From: Massilia sp. Mn16-1_5
GTDB taxonomy: Bacteria; Pseudomonadota; Gammaproteobacteria; Burkholderiales; Burkholderiaceae_D
Direction of reading: 5' to 3'
NCBI RefSeq assembly: GCF_004798585.1
Contig: NZ_PPXQ01000009.1
Span: 62,001 to 126,000, forward strand
Length of the DNA: 64,000 nt
The notes under the pieces were generated by a model. That model ran no database searches and was not told where the DNA came from. It worked only from the letters and a program-made list of their open reading frames with translations. Every line of letters begins with the position of its first letter. Within the stretch, counting starts at the first letter, position 1. The position numbers were made by a program, and so were the translations under genes. This document shows, piece after piece, positions 54,742 through 63,999 of the stretch.

Positions 54742-54766
54742 AAAAAAAACCGGGGCATCGCCCCGG
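54742..54766 (-). terminator. Terminator after the PHB-depolymerase-type gene
   Basis: Minus strand CCGGGGC-GAT-GCCCCGG followed by eight T residues, 22 bases after the stop of the esterase gene. Confidence 0.88.
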
Positions 54767-54787
54767 CAAAGTCCTGCACCTGAGGGG

Positions 54788-56524
54788 TTACGGGCAACTG
54801 CCGATGATGTAGTAGCCGCTCGATGTCTGCGCCAATGTGCTCGTATAAAAGGTGTTGTTCAGGCCCATGTTCTGGTTCGAGCCGTTCGCCAGCGCATAGC
54901 CGCCGCTGTTGTGGGCGCGTCCGGCCGTCACATGGGCGTAATTGCTGGATGTCGTCGTCGTGCACACGAAGCCGTCCGTGGTGCTGGCGGTAATGGAGCC
55001 GGAGCGCGCGCTTTCCACACCGCCGTTGCCGAGCGCGGAGACCTGGTAGCTGTAGCTGGTGGCCGCCGCCAGGCCGCTGTCGGTGTAGCCGGTGGACGTG
55101 ATCGCCGTGGCGTTGACTTTATTACCGTTGCGGTAGACGTTGTAGCCGGTGGCGCCGCTCGCCGCGTTCCAGCTCAGGGCGATGCTGTTGGCCGTGCGCG
55201 TGCCGGCGGCGAGGCCGGCGGGCGGCTGCAGGGCCGGCGCGCTGCCGACCAGGAACTGCCCAATGGTGCAGGCGTTCGAAGTCAGGCCGGTGCCGCTGTC
55301 GGTCGCCGTCACGCTGCCGCTGTAGTAGCCGTCGGCGCGCCCCGTATAGGCTTTGGTAAAACTGGCGCCGCTGCCGGCGGCGGCGTCGTTCACCGGCGTC
55401 GGCCCGTTCAAGACCACCTTGTAGCTGCCGATGCTGCCGCTCGCCGCCCCGTTCACGGTGATCGTCGAACCGGACACGCTGGCGCTGCAGGACGTCATGC
55501 TCGGCGGCGCCGCGCGCGCCACCCGTAGATTGTTCTTGAACCAGAAATCCATCACGAAGGCCGGATAATTCACCTTGCTGGCGTCGACGAAATTGCTGTT
55601 CTGTCCCCCGGTGCCGGCCGGCCAGGCATGGCCCATGCCGGTGACCGTGATCTCCGAGGTGCGTACTTTACCGTTCGCATCCGTATAAGGGATATTGCTG
55701 CCGCCCGTGGGTACGCTGACGGCCGCGCCCTTGGTATAGCTGCCGCCATAAACGATGCGCATCGCCGCCGCGTCGAGCGGGCCATAGGCCTGCGCCACCG
55801 TGTAGTCGCTGGTGGCCCAGATCACGCCGGCGACCTGGGTCGCGAATTCGGAGACGCTGGTGCCGGCCAGGTTTTTACAATTGTTGGCGGCGGTGCTGGC
55901 CGAGTAGCCGGAAGGGACGGCGCCGATTTGAAGAGTGCTCACGCCCGGCGGCGGGCCGGCATTGATGCCGACGCCGGCAAAGATGTCGGGCGCCAGGCAG
56001 CCCATCACCATGGTCTGGGCGCCGCCCGAGGACAGGCCGGCGACATACACCTGTTTCGGGTCGATCGCGTACTGCGGGTTGCTCACAAAACGGTTGATCA
56101 GGTCGAGCAGGATGCCCGAGTGGCCGGTCGTGCGGCTATGGGTGCTCTTGGCCCAGTCCCAGCAATGCGAGCCATACAGGTTGCCGGTGGCGTTGGGCGC
56201 CAGGATCACGGCACCGTATTGGTCGGCCACGCCTTTCCAGTTGTAGCCCTTGTCGGAGGTCGAGTCGATGACGTCGCCGGCCGCGGTCTGGGAACAGCCG
56301 TGCAGCACCAGCACCAGGGCGCGCTTGCCGGCGAGGGCCGGCGCAGTGGAGGGCCAATAGTAGTAGCCGGTGAGGGCGCCGCCGTTGACGGTATCGCTGG
56401 CCCAGGTCTGGTTGCCGGACCAGGCGCCGGGACCGGCCTGCACTTGCGCCTGGGCGCCGATCCAGGGTGCCAATGCGGCGAGGAGGACGGCCTGGCGGGC
56501 CGTCCGCTTGAACGTGAATGCCAT
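54788..56524 (-). CDS. Extracellular PHB-depolymerase-family esterase with fibronectin type III domain
   Basis: Secreted esterase of 578 residues from ATG 56524 (GGAGG ribosome site). Signal peptide ends IGAQAQ. Catalytic domain about 25-330 of the esterase_PHB (LpqC-like) type: LVLVLHGCSQTAAGDVIDSTSDKGYNWKGVADQYGAVILAPNATGN, nucleophile in VAGLSSGGAQT (about residue 163), and His in VTGMGHAWPAG (about 297). A fibronectin type III domain lies at about 435-525 (PPAGLAAGTRTANSIALSWNAASGATGYNVYR), and the tail (SSNYAHVTAGRAHNSGGYALANGSNQNMGL) is a binding-module-like domain often attached to PHB depolymerases. Likely hydrolyses polyhydroxyalkanoate or another polyester outside the cell; the exact polymer is not determinable. 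Confidence 0.9.
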   Translation of the reverse strand: MAFTFKRTARQAVLLAALAPWIGAQAQVQAGPGAWSGNQTWASDTVNGGALTGYYYWPSTAPALAGKRALVLVLHGCSQTAAGDVIDSTSDKGYNWKGVADQYGAVILAPNATGNLYGSHCWDWAKSTHSRTTGHSGILLDLINRFVSNPQYAIDPKQVYVAGLSSGGAQTMVMGCLAPDIFAGVGINAGPPPGVSTLQIGAVPSGYSASTAANNCKNLAGTSVSEFATQVAGVIWATSDYTVAQAYGPLDAAAMRIVYGGSYTKGAAVSVPTGGSNIPYTDANGKVRTSEITVTGMGHAWPAGTGGQNSNFVDASKVNYPAFVMDFWFKNNLRVARAAPPSMTSCSASVSGSTITVNGAASGSIGSYKVVLNGPTPVNDAAAGSGASFTKAYTGRADGYYSGSVTATDSGTGLTSNACTIGQFLVGSAPALQPPAGLAAGTRTANSIALSWNAASGATGYNVYRNGNKVNATAITSTGYTDSGLAAATSYSYQVSALGNGGVESARSGSITASTTDGFVCTTTTSSNYAHVTAGRAHNSGGYALANGSNQNMGLNNTFYTSTLAQTSSGYYIIGSCP

Positions 56525-56800
56525 TGAAAAGCCTCCGTAGCGTGAAGCACTGCGTAAAGCCCGGACGTGAGGACGCGACGGCGTCGCAGGAGCCGGGATG
56601 GGTGACACGGGAAAGCAGGCAGCCGCGCGCGGGGCGCTAGGAGGCGGGCGAGGGGGAATAGGTCATGGCTTGTCTCCGCTGTCTGTATAGTTTTATGGGG
56701 CGACGAGAAGTCGCCAAACTTATTCTAGACCTGCGGGGATGGCGCACAAGCGGCGCACAGGCACGCCGTTTGTGCGGTTTTGCACAGCGTAGGGTGAGGG

Positions 56801-57598
56801 TCAGTTCGTCTTCAGCATCCCGCCATTGCCCATGCCGCCGTCGACCGATTGCGCCTTGTAGCTGCGCACGGCTTTCACCAGCTGGTTGTACGAGTCCATG
56901 AAGGAGGCGGCCAGCACCTTGCCCTGCGGGGTGTTACTGAAACCGCTGGCGCCGGCCAGGCCGTGGTGGAAGAAGCCGGCCATCATGCCGAAGTCCCAGT
57001 TCTTGGCGCTGCCTTCGGCCGCGGCCAGCTGCAGGCCGGAGCGGTTGTCGGTCAGGAGCAGCATGGTCGAGGCCTCGTTCGCTTTCATCGAGCCGCCGAT
57101 CAGGGACGCGACCAGGCCGGCGCGCCCGCCGATCAGGGCGCCGTAGTCCTTGGTGCCTTTCGCGCTGAAGGTGACCGAGGGCGTGATGGTGTAGTCGGCG
57201 GCGACCATTTGCCCCTTGCCGATGTTGCTGGTCTTGCGCAGCTCTCCCGCTTCCATCAGCGCGCGTTCGGTCTGCATATTGCGGAAGGCCTGGCCGCGCT
57301 CGACGATGGCGAAGCAGTTCGACTGCTGCACGATCATGCGCAGCAGGGGAACGGTGCTCTGCATCCGGTATTCGGCGGTGAACTGCTGGATCCAGGGCTG
57401 GTTCGCTTCCTCGACGATGGACAAGGTGCCAAGCGTCCTGTCGCATTTTTCAAGCTGCTCGTTGGCGTTGATGGCGGTGGCGCCACCGGCCGCGCCGGTG
57501 GCCACCGTCTTCGCGCCGGAGGAACCGATGCCGGGCGTGGTCGAACAGCCGGCCAGGACCAGCGGCAGCAGGAGGAAGGGTAAAACGATCGCTTTCAT
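56801..57598 (-). CDS. CsgG/HfaB-like lipoprotein
   Basis: Outer-membrane-associated lipoprotein, 265 residues from ATG 57598. Lipobox LVLAGCSTTPG. The body resembles CsgG-family proteins: LGTLSIVEEANQPWIQQF, LLRMIVQQSNCFAIVERGQAFRNMQTERALMEAGELRK, VAADYTITPSVTFSAKG. CsgG itself is the curli secretion pore; these shorter relatives occur alone and their function is unknown. No curli genes (csgA, csgB, csgE, csgF) are present. Monocistronic. Confidence 0.8.
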   Translation of the reverse strand: MKAIVLPFLLLPLVLAGCSTTPGIGSSGAKTVATGAAGGATAINANEQLEKCDRTLGTLSIVEEANQPWIQQFTAEYRMQSTVPLLRMIVQQSNCFAIVERGQAFRNMQTERALMEAGELRKTSNIGKGQMVAADYTITPSVTFSAKGTKDYGALIGGRAGLVASLIGGSMKANEASTMLLLTDNRSGLQLAAAEGSAKNWDFGMMAGFFHHGLAGASGFSNTPQGKVLAASFMDSYNQLVKAVRSYKAQSVDGGMGNGGMLKTN

Positions 57599-57702
57599 GC
57601 AGGATCCCTTGATCGAGAGGTTGGAGTAAAAAACGCGCAAGCCTCAGATCGTAAGGGGGTGGATTTTCGGGGATTTGTGGGCGCTCAAAAAACGCGGCAG
57701 GC

Positions 57703-57731
57703 AAAAAAAAACCGGAGCACGCGTCTCCGGT
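57703..57731 (-). terminator. Terminator after the DUF885 gene
   Basis: Minus strand ACCGGAG-ACGCGTG-CTCCGGT followed by eight T residues, about 22 bases past the DUF885 stop codon. Confidence 0.85.
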
Positions 57732-57753
57732 CTCTCGCAAGCGCGATCGAGGA

Positions 57754-59712
57754 TCAATCGCGCATCAGCTCCGCGATCATCTTGACAGGCGCGTTGCCGT
57801 AGCTGAGGAACTGGTCGTGGAAGGCCTTCTGATTAAAACGCTCGCCCAGGGCCTGGCGGCGCTGCTCGCGCAGTTCCATGATCTCGGCATAGCCGCTGAA
57901 GTAGCTGGTCAGCTGCACCGACGACAGCTGCACGCGGCGCCACTTCTCGACTGCTTCCTGGCGCGTCTGGAAGGCCTGGCGCGTCAACAGGTCGAGTGCC
58001 TCCTCGCGGCCCATGCCGTTCACGTGCACCGAGTAGTCGAGGATGGTGTTGGTGACGCTGCGCAGGTTCCACTTCGAGTACATCAGCCACATCTCGGGCG
58101 CGTTGCCGCCATAGCCCGATTCCAGCATCATGCGTTCGCCGTACACGGCCCAGCCCTCGACCATCGCGCCGTTCCCGAACAGGGATTTCACGAGCGAGGG
58201 CGAACGGTTGGCGTGCACCAGCTGGGCGTAGTGGCCGGGGATCGCCTCGTGGATGTTCAGGATCTGCAGGATCCACTCGTTGTACTCGCGCAGGCTGCTC
58301 TCGGCCTGTTCGGCCGACAGACCGTCCAGCGGCGTCACGTTGTAATAGGTCTTGTCCTTTGGTCGGTACGGGCCCGGCGCATCGATGCTGGCGCCGGCCA
58401 CGCCGCGCTGGTACATCGGCGTCTCGCGCACCTCGAGCGGCTTGTCCGGATCGAGCGTCAACAAATCGTTCTTGATCACCCAGTCCTGCAGCATCGGGAT
58501 CTGCCGGCGGATCTCGGGGAAGAAGTTTTCACGGGCGACGTGGCGGCTTGAGAGACGCTCGATCAGCATGCCGATCTTCTGGAAGCGGTCGTTCGGTTTG
58601 CGCACGTCGGCCATGTAGCGTGGCCAGAGTTCGTCCGAGATCGCGTTCATGCGCGTGAGGAGTTCCTCGCGTGCGGCCAGCGCCTTGTTGTACATCTGCT
58701 CGGCGCTGCTGGCCGACTGGATCTCGAGCGCGAACTTCTGTTCATACAGCGCCTTGCCGAGCCTGAACGGACGCGCGGTGCCGCTGGCAGCCTGCGTCTT
58801 TTCCAGGTTCGTCAGGAAGTCGACATAGCCGAGCACCGCGGAGCCGGCATTCGCGATGCGCTGGGCGAAGATCGCCTTTTCCTGCACGTTCAGGATCGAG
58901 TTCTGCACCGCCTGGCCCAGGTCGGCCAGCACCACCAGCGCGCCCGGCGCCTGGGCGATCGCCAGCTGCGTGTGCTCGCGTGTCGGGTTCACGATGCTCG
59001 CTTGCGCCGCCTGGTAGTAGGCCGGCACATTGGTCAGGCGTTTGAGGATGGTGCGCAGGCGCTGCGGTTTCGCTGCGTACTCGGTATTCAGGATCAGATC
59101 GAGCGGCTGGGCGATGTTGTACAGCGAGGGGTTCCATGCGAACTCGCGCAGCGTGGTCAGACGCCAGCGGTCCGTTTCCAGCTTGTTGATCAGGAGGGCA
59201 AGGTCGGTGCGCTGGCGCGGCGACAGCTGGCGCGTGTCGATCTTCCTGAATTTCTCCAGCCATTCCTCGGCGAAGGCGAGCTTTTTTGCGCGCGTGGCGT
59301 CGTCCGGAATCGTGAGATTCGCAGCGGCGTCGAACTTGCCGACCGCGATGCCGCCTTCCGGATCGATGCGCCAGAGCGCCGTCAGGTACTGCATGCTGAG
59401 GGCGTCGGCGCGGCGGTCGAGGCGTTTTTCGCTCGATGCCGGCGCCTGCACCTGGGCGCGTGCCGGTGCCGCATTGGTAGCAACGGCTGCGACGGCGGCG
59501 GCGCCGGCCGCCGCTGCGGCAGCCTTGCCTTTGCCGCCCTTTGCCGGTTTACCCTTGGCCTTGGCGACCGGCGCGGCGGCGCGTTTACTGGACGCCTTGG
59601 ATTTGACGACCTTGGCCGCTTTCGGCTTGCCGGTCTTGGCTGGCTTGGCGCTAGCTGGCGCCAGCACGAGGCTGGCGATCATGGCTGCCAGCGCGAGTTT
59701 CGTTTTCATCAT
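57754..59712 (-). CDS. DUF885-family metallopeptidase-like protein with low-complexity N-terminal linker
   Basis: Predicted exported peptidase-like protein, 652 residues from ATG 59712 (a second Met at 59709 is equivalent). A signal peptide (MMKTKLALAAMIASLVLAPASA) is followed by about 75 residues made almost entirely of Ala, Lys, Pro and Gly (KPAKTGKPKAAKVVKSKASS...), resembling histone-H1-like tails. The DUF885 domain fills the rest and contains the zinc-like motif HEAIPGHYAQLVH (near residue 487) and MVEGWAVYGERMMLESGYGG downstream, as in the metallopeptidase-like family. Substrate unknown. It precedes (in transcription, follows) the small protein 59789 with a 76-base gap. Confidence 0.85.
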   Translation of the reverse strand: MMKTKLALAAMIASLVLAPASAKPAKTGKPKAAKVVKSKASSKRAAAPVAKAKGKPAKGGKGKAAAAAAGAAAVAAVATNAAPARAQVQAPASSEKRLDRRADALSMQYLTALWRIDPEGGIAVGKFDAAANLTIPDDATRAKKLAFAEEWLEKFRKIDTRQLSPRQRTDLALLINKLETDRWRLTTLREFAWNPSLYNIAQPLDLILNTEYAAKPQRLRTILKRLTNVPAYYQAAQASIVNPTREHTQLAIAQAPGALVVLADLGQAVQNSILNVQEKAIFAQRIANAGSAVLGYVDFLTNLEKTQAASGTARPFRLGKALYEQKFALEIQSASSAEQMYNKALAAREELLTRMNAISDELWPRYMADVRKPNDRFQKIGMLIERLSSRHVARENFFPEIRRQIPMLQDWVIKNDLLTLDPDKPLEVRETPMYQRGVAGASIDAPGPYRPKDKTYYNVTPLDGLSAEQAESSLREYNEWILQILNIHEAIPGHYAQLVHANRSPSLVKSLFGNGAMVEGWAVYGERMMLESGYGGNAPEMWLMYSKWNLRSVTNTILDYSVHVNGMGREEALDLLTRQAFQTRQEAVEKWRRVQLSSVQLTSYFSGYAEIMELREQRRQALGERFNQKAFHDQFLSYGNAPVKMIAELMRD

Positions 59713-59788
59713 CGTATTCGGCCCGTAAAGATGGAGATGTCGGGTAGCGGCGGCGCCCGTTCGAACGCGGCAGCGCGCCAGATTAGCA

Positions 59789-60253
59789 TTATTCGCGCAC
59801 GCTGCGCTGCCCCGGGTTTGTAACAAATGTTGGCCCCAGCGCGGCCAGCGCCGCCTGCGGGTCCAGCAATGCGGCCTCTTCCAGCACGCCGGCCGGCAGC
59901 CAGTCAGGGAAGGGCGTCTCGCTGTTTTCATGGTGGCCGCGCGCGCTGTGCTCCTGTTTTACGCGCGCCAGGCGGCCGGGTGCGAACGTGGGCGCGGCCG
60001 CCGCCAGCGCAGGCCACAAGCGCCGATGCACCAGCGTGATTTTATCGGCCACCAGGCGGCACACCAGGATGTCGGGATCCGCGCTCACCGCGTTCAGCAC
60101 GGCGAAGATATGCTTGCCCTGCGGGTGGCTCCACCAGCTGCCGCGGATCGGCTCCCCTGCGATCGCGTGGGTCAGCGTCGGCACGGGCCCGCGCGCCGAG
60201 GCCAGCACGACGCCGTGCGCATGCACAAAGGCCAGCGCGTCCTGGGCGTTCAA
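59789..60253 (-). CDS. Uncharacterised protein coupled to SNF2 ATPase
   Basis: A 154-residue soluble protein of a family I know only as uncharacterised. Conserved-looking features are AFVHAHGVVLASARGPVPTLTHAIAGEPIRGSWWSHPQGKHIF and LVCRLVADKITLVHRRLWPAL; no catalytic motif is evident, and the GSWWSHP and HRRLWPAL stretches suggest a nucleic-acid- or partner-binding surface (inference). Its ATG (60253) overlaps the stop of the SNF2 gene by four bases, so expression is coupled and the two may act together. Confidence 0.75.
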   Translation of the reverse strand: MNAQDALAFVHAHGVVLASARGPVPTLTHAIAGEPIRGSWWSHPQGKHIFAVLNAVSADPDILVCRLVADKITLVHRRLWPALAAAAPTFAPGRLARVKQEHSARGHHENSETPFPDWLPAGVLEEAALLDPQAALAALGPTFVTNPGQRSVRE

Positions 60254-63200
60254 CGGCCGAGTCCCTGGTGCAGCATGGCCAGCATGTCGGTTGGCGACAT
60301 GCGCGCCGACATATCTCCGCCCTCGAGCAGGCTGTCGGCCAAGTCGCGTTTATGATGGTGCAGCTCGACGATGCCTTCCTCGATCGTATGGCGCGCCACC
60401 AATCGATAGATCGTCACCGGGCGCTGCTGGCCCATGCGGTGCGCGCGGTCCGAGGCCTGGTCCTCGACCGCCGGGTTCCACCACGGGTCCATGTGGATCA
60501 CGTAGTCGGCCGCCGTCAGGTTGATGCCGACGCCGCCGGCCTTGAGGCTGATGAGGAACAAATCGCCCTCTCCGGCCTGGAAGGCATCCACGCGTTTTTT
60601 CCGTTCCTGCATCGGCGTCGAGCCGTCCAGGTACTGATACCGGATGCCGCGCGCATCGAGGTGCTGGCGAATCAGCGACAGGTGGTCGACGAACTGGCTG
60701 AACACGAGCACCTTGTGGCGGTTCTCCAATAGACCGTCGAGCAGGTGCGCGAATGCCGCCAGCTTGCTGCTGGCGATGCCCAGGCCAGGCGCGACCAGCT
60801 CAGGATTGCAGCAGGCGCGGCGTAGTCTCATCATCTCGGCCAGGATCGCGATCGACTTCTGGCTTTGCGGCGCTTCCAGCGAGGCCAGTTTATCGAGCGC
60901 TTCACGGCGCAACGATTCGTACAGGGCCGTCTCTTCGCTGCTTAATTCCACCGGCAGCACGATCTCGGTTCGCGGCGGCAGCTCGGTCAGCACCTGACTC
61001 TTGGTACGGCGCAGGATGAAGGGTTGCGTCAGGCGTTTTAATCTCGCCCGCGCACCTGCTTCGGCGCGTTTGTCCTGCGCCTTCTCGATCGGGCCGGCAA
61101 AGCGCAACTGGAACTGGTCGGCCGTGCCGAGCAGGCCCGGATTGATGAAGCGGAACAGGTTCCACAACTCTCCCAAGTGGTTTTCCAGCGGCGTGCCGGT
61201 GGCCACCATCTTGAAGTCCCCTTGCAGCGCCATCACCGCCTGCGAACGCCGGGTCGCCGCATTTTTGAAAGCTTGGGCTTCGTCCATGACGATCGTGTGC
61301 CAGCGCTTTTTCGCGAACAGCGGCGCTTCCAGCTGCAACAGGCCGTAGCTGGCGACGACGACGTCGAACTTGTCGGCCTGCTCGAGCATCTCGGCGCGCT
61401 CTCCCGGCCCGAACAGCCTGATGTTCAGGGTGGGCGCAAAACGTGCCGCTTCCGCGATCCAGTTGGTGCAGACGGAAGTCGGCGCCACCACCAGCGTCGG
61501 TCCGTTCGGGGCGCGCAGCAGGATCAGGGCGAGCGCCTGCAGGGTTTTACCGAGCCCCATGTCGTCGGCCAGGCAGGCGCCCACGCCCCAATGGGCCAGG
61601 CGCGCCAGCCACTCGAAACCTTCGCGCTGATAATCGCGCAGTTCGGCCTGCAGGGTGGAGGGCAGCTGCGGTTCGTAGGCGGCGCTGTCCGCCATTTTTT
61701 TCAAATGCGTACGCCAGGCTTTATCCGCTTCGACGCCGCCGGCCCCCAAGGCCAGCTCTTCCAATGCGAAGCTGGCCAGCGGATGCACGCGCAGGGCTTC
61801 CTTACCGGCGTCGGTGTAGGCGGCCAGGTCCATCAGGCGCCGATGCAGCTCATTGGTGAGCGCCATGAACTGGTTGTCGCCCAGGGCCACGAAGCGGCCT
61901 TCGCTGTTTCTCACCTTGTCGAGCAGCTCGCGCAAATCCATCACGCGGTTCTCGTCGATGACAATCTCGCCGTTCGCCGCGAACCAGTCCTTGTCGCGCT
62001 TGATGTTGATGCGCACGGATTTCGAGTTCGCCTTGGCGCTGACGCGGAAGGGTTCGCCCTCGGGCCAGGCGATCACCACCTTGCTCGCATCGAGCTCCTG
62101 CAGTTCGCTCACCAGTTCCAGGCAGTGGATCGGCGCGCCGAGCAGCCATTCGTCGTGTTCTTCCTCGGCGCTTTCCAATGCATGGCAGGCGGCGATCAGC
62201 TGGCGCTCCGCCTCGCGTTCGGCGTTCAGGTCGCGCTTCGCTTCGGTACGCACGCCCTGGACGTCGGCGATCACGCGCTCCGCCCCGCTACCCGGCGCGT
62301 AATAGGCGCCGTCCGGCAGCGGACGCACCAGGATGCGCAGGCGCAGGCCCTGGTTGTAGGGCAGCAGGTGCACGTGCAGGCGCGGGTCGGCATCGATGCG
62401 CTCGATGTCGGCGCTGCTGGCGCCGATGTCCGACTGCACGGTGACGATCGAGGAGATCGCGCCGATCGCCTGCAGCACGCGCATCTCCGCCTCCAGCGGC
62501 ACCACCAGCGCATCGCCGACGATGGCGCCGATGCGGCGGTGCTCGTCGCGGATGCGCACCACGCGCAGTCTCGTCGGGGTCTCGCGCGTGACGACGACTT
62601 CGCCGCTGTTGTCGCTCACCGGCGGACGCAGCGAGATCGTCACGTGCTCGCGCGCCGCCTTTACCAGCAGCTCCGGTTCGCCCGGCAGCAGCTCGACCCG
62701 GGTACCGGGCGCGTCGAACCAGAACAGCAATGGGTGGCCGATCAGGGCCGATAAAGCCTTGTCGAGGTCGAATTCATAGCGCAGGCCGCTACCGTAGTAC
62801 TGGCGCGCGGCGCCGATGCTCGACACCGCCAGCAAATCCTGCGCAGTGAGGAAGTCGAGCGTGGCGGCATCCTCCGTCAGGCGTTTCAATCCGATCGGGC
62901 GGCCGCGGCTCCAGGCACCTTGCGCATCGCGCTTCTGTTCGCGCGGTTCGATTTCCTGCACGCCCAGCACCGGGTCGTAGCGGATTAGCCAGACGAGGCG
63001 CGATTCCTTCACCGCCTCGACGTTCACGGCCGGCTGCAGGTTGATCAGGGCATTCAGCTGGCGTTCCCAGGGCTGCTCGCGTTCGAACCAGTGGCTCATG
63101 TCGGTGAGGCGGTGGCGCTGGCGCAGCGCGATGGCGCGCTGCTCGTGGCCGATGCTTCCCAGCTGGCCGAGCACGCCCGCCAATGTCGCGCTGAGGAAAT

Positions 63201-63999
63201 CGAAGCCTGCGCTTTCCGACAGGCTCAATGCTTCTTCCAGGCGTGTGCGCTGCTGCGCCAGCTGCGGCATGCCGAGCCACCAGTGCAGCAGCGCGCGGAA
63301 GGTGATCGGCTGCAGCGCCGTCTCCCAGTTCCGCGAGGGAAGCACCTCGGCATCGACGGTGCCGCCGCGGATCTGGCGCAGCATGCTCAGTTGTTGATAG
63401 ACGGCCGTGTCGTGGCTCTGCACGGCGCGCGTGGCGCTGTCCAGATAGCTTTCGACGGCCTTCTGGTGCTTGGCATCGCCGCGGCGCAGCAGGGCCGCCA
63501 CGTACAGGTGGCCGCCGATGCCGGCAAACACCTGCTTTCTCTTGCCCGTCTCGCGCCGCAGCTGTTTCAAGGCCGCGTCGAAACCGGCCAGCGCCTCGTC
63601 GAGGTGGTCGCGCAGCAGCAGCAGCGTGCTGCGGTAGAACAGGGCGATCGAATCGTCCATGTCCTGCAGCAGGGCGCCGGCGTCGTCCAGGCGGCCGCAC
63701 AGGATCAGGTGTTCGGCCAGCGCGGTGCGCAGCGCCATCGAGGCGCCGCCTTGCGCCACGTGTTCCTCGGCATAGGCGCGCACCGCCGGCGCGCTCAGGG
63801 GCTCGCGCTGGACGTGGTCGATCAGTACCGCCAGCACCTCGTCGCGCAGGGCCGGGTTGATGCGCCCGATGAGCTCCGGCTCGAAGGGCCGTGCGCAGAT
63901 TTCGACCAGCGGGTGCAGGTAGGCCGCCTCGTGGCAGCGCAGGCAGGCGGACAGCAGCGGCGCGATCGCCTTCGGACCGTCGCCGCCAACGAGGGCCAT
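60250..63999 (-). CDS. SNF2-family ATPase, 5'-truncated by window edge
   Basis: SWI2/SNF2-type DNA-dependent ATPase; the visible 1249 residues begin at an ATG that is the last codon of the window, so the true start is probably further right. N-terminal half (about 1-770) is helical, possibly repeat-like (LRTALAEHLILCGRLDDAGALLQDMDDSIALFYRSTLLLL), with no zinc finger seen. The motor: DDMGLGKTLQALALILL near 813, MDEAQAFKN near 903, TGTPLENHLGELWNLF near 935, SLKAGGVGINLTAADYVIHMDPWWNP and ASDRAHRMGQQRPVTIYRLVA near the C-terminus, all intact. It differs from the SNF2 protein at 20901 in box II (DEAQ versus DESH) and in its N-terminal half. The downstream small protein is translationally coupled. 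Confidence 0.9.
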   Translation of the reverse strand: MALVGGDGPKAIAPLLSACLRCHEAAYLHPLVEICARPFEPELIGRINPALRDEVLAVLIDHVQREPLSAPAVRAYAEEHVAQGGASMALRTALAEHLILCGRLDDAGALLQDMDDSIALFYRSTLLLLRDHLDEALAGFDAALKQLRRETGKRKQVFAGIGGHLYVAALLRRGDAKHQKAVESYLDSATRAVQSHDTAVYQQLSMLRQIRGGTVDAEVLPSRNWETALQPITFRALLHWWLGMPQLAQQRTRLEEALSLSESAGFDFLSATLAGVLGQLGSIGHEQRAIALRQRHRLTDMSHWFEREQPWERQLNALINLQPAVNVEAVKESRLVWLIRYDPVLGVQEIEPREQKRDAQGAWSRGRPIGLKRLTEDAATLDFLTAQDLLAVSSIGAARQYYGSGLRYEFDLDKALSALIGHPLLFWFDAPGTRVELLPGEPELLVKAAREHVTISLRPPVSDNSGEVVVTRETPTRLRVVRIRDEHRRIGAIVGDALVVPLEAEMRVLQAIGAISSIVTVQSDIGASSADIERIDADPRLHVHLLPYNQGLRLRILVRPLPDGAYYAPGSGAERVIADVQGVRTEAKRDLNAEREAERQLIAACHALESAEEEHDEWLLGAPIHCLELVSELQELDASKVVIAWPEGEPFRVSAKANSKSVRINIKRDKDWFAANGEIVIDENRVMDLRELLDKVRNSEGRFVALGDNQFMALTNELHRRLMDLAAYTDAGKEALRVHPLASFALEELALGAGGVEADKAWRTHLKKMADSAAYEPQLPSTLQAELRDYQREGFEWLARLAHWGVGACLADDMGLGKTLQALALILLRAPNGPTLVVAPTSVCTNWIAEAARFAPTLNIRLFGPGERAEMLEQADKFDVVVASYGLLQLEAPLFAKKRWHTIVMDEAQAFKNAATRRSQAVMALQGDFKMVATGTPLENHLGELWNLFRFINPGLLGTADQFQLRFAGPIEKAQDKRAEAGARARLKRLTQPFILRRTKSQVLTELPPRTEIVLPVELSSEETALYESLRREALDKLASLEAPQSQKSIAILAEMMRLRRACCNPELVAPGLGIASSKLAAFAHLLDGLLENRHKVLVFSQFVDHLSLIRQHLDARGIRYQYLDGSTPMQERKKRVDAFQAGEGDLFLISLKAGGVGINLTAADYVIHMDPWWNPAVEDQASDRAHRMGQQRPVTIYRLVARHTIEEGIVELHHHKRDLADSLLEGGDMSARMSPTDMLAMLHQGLGR

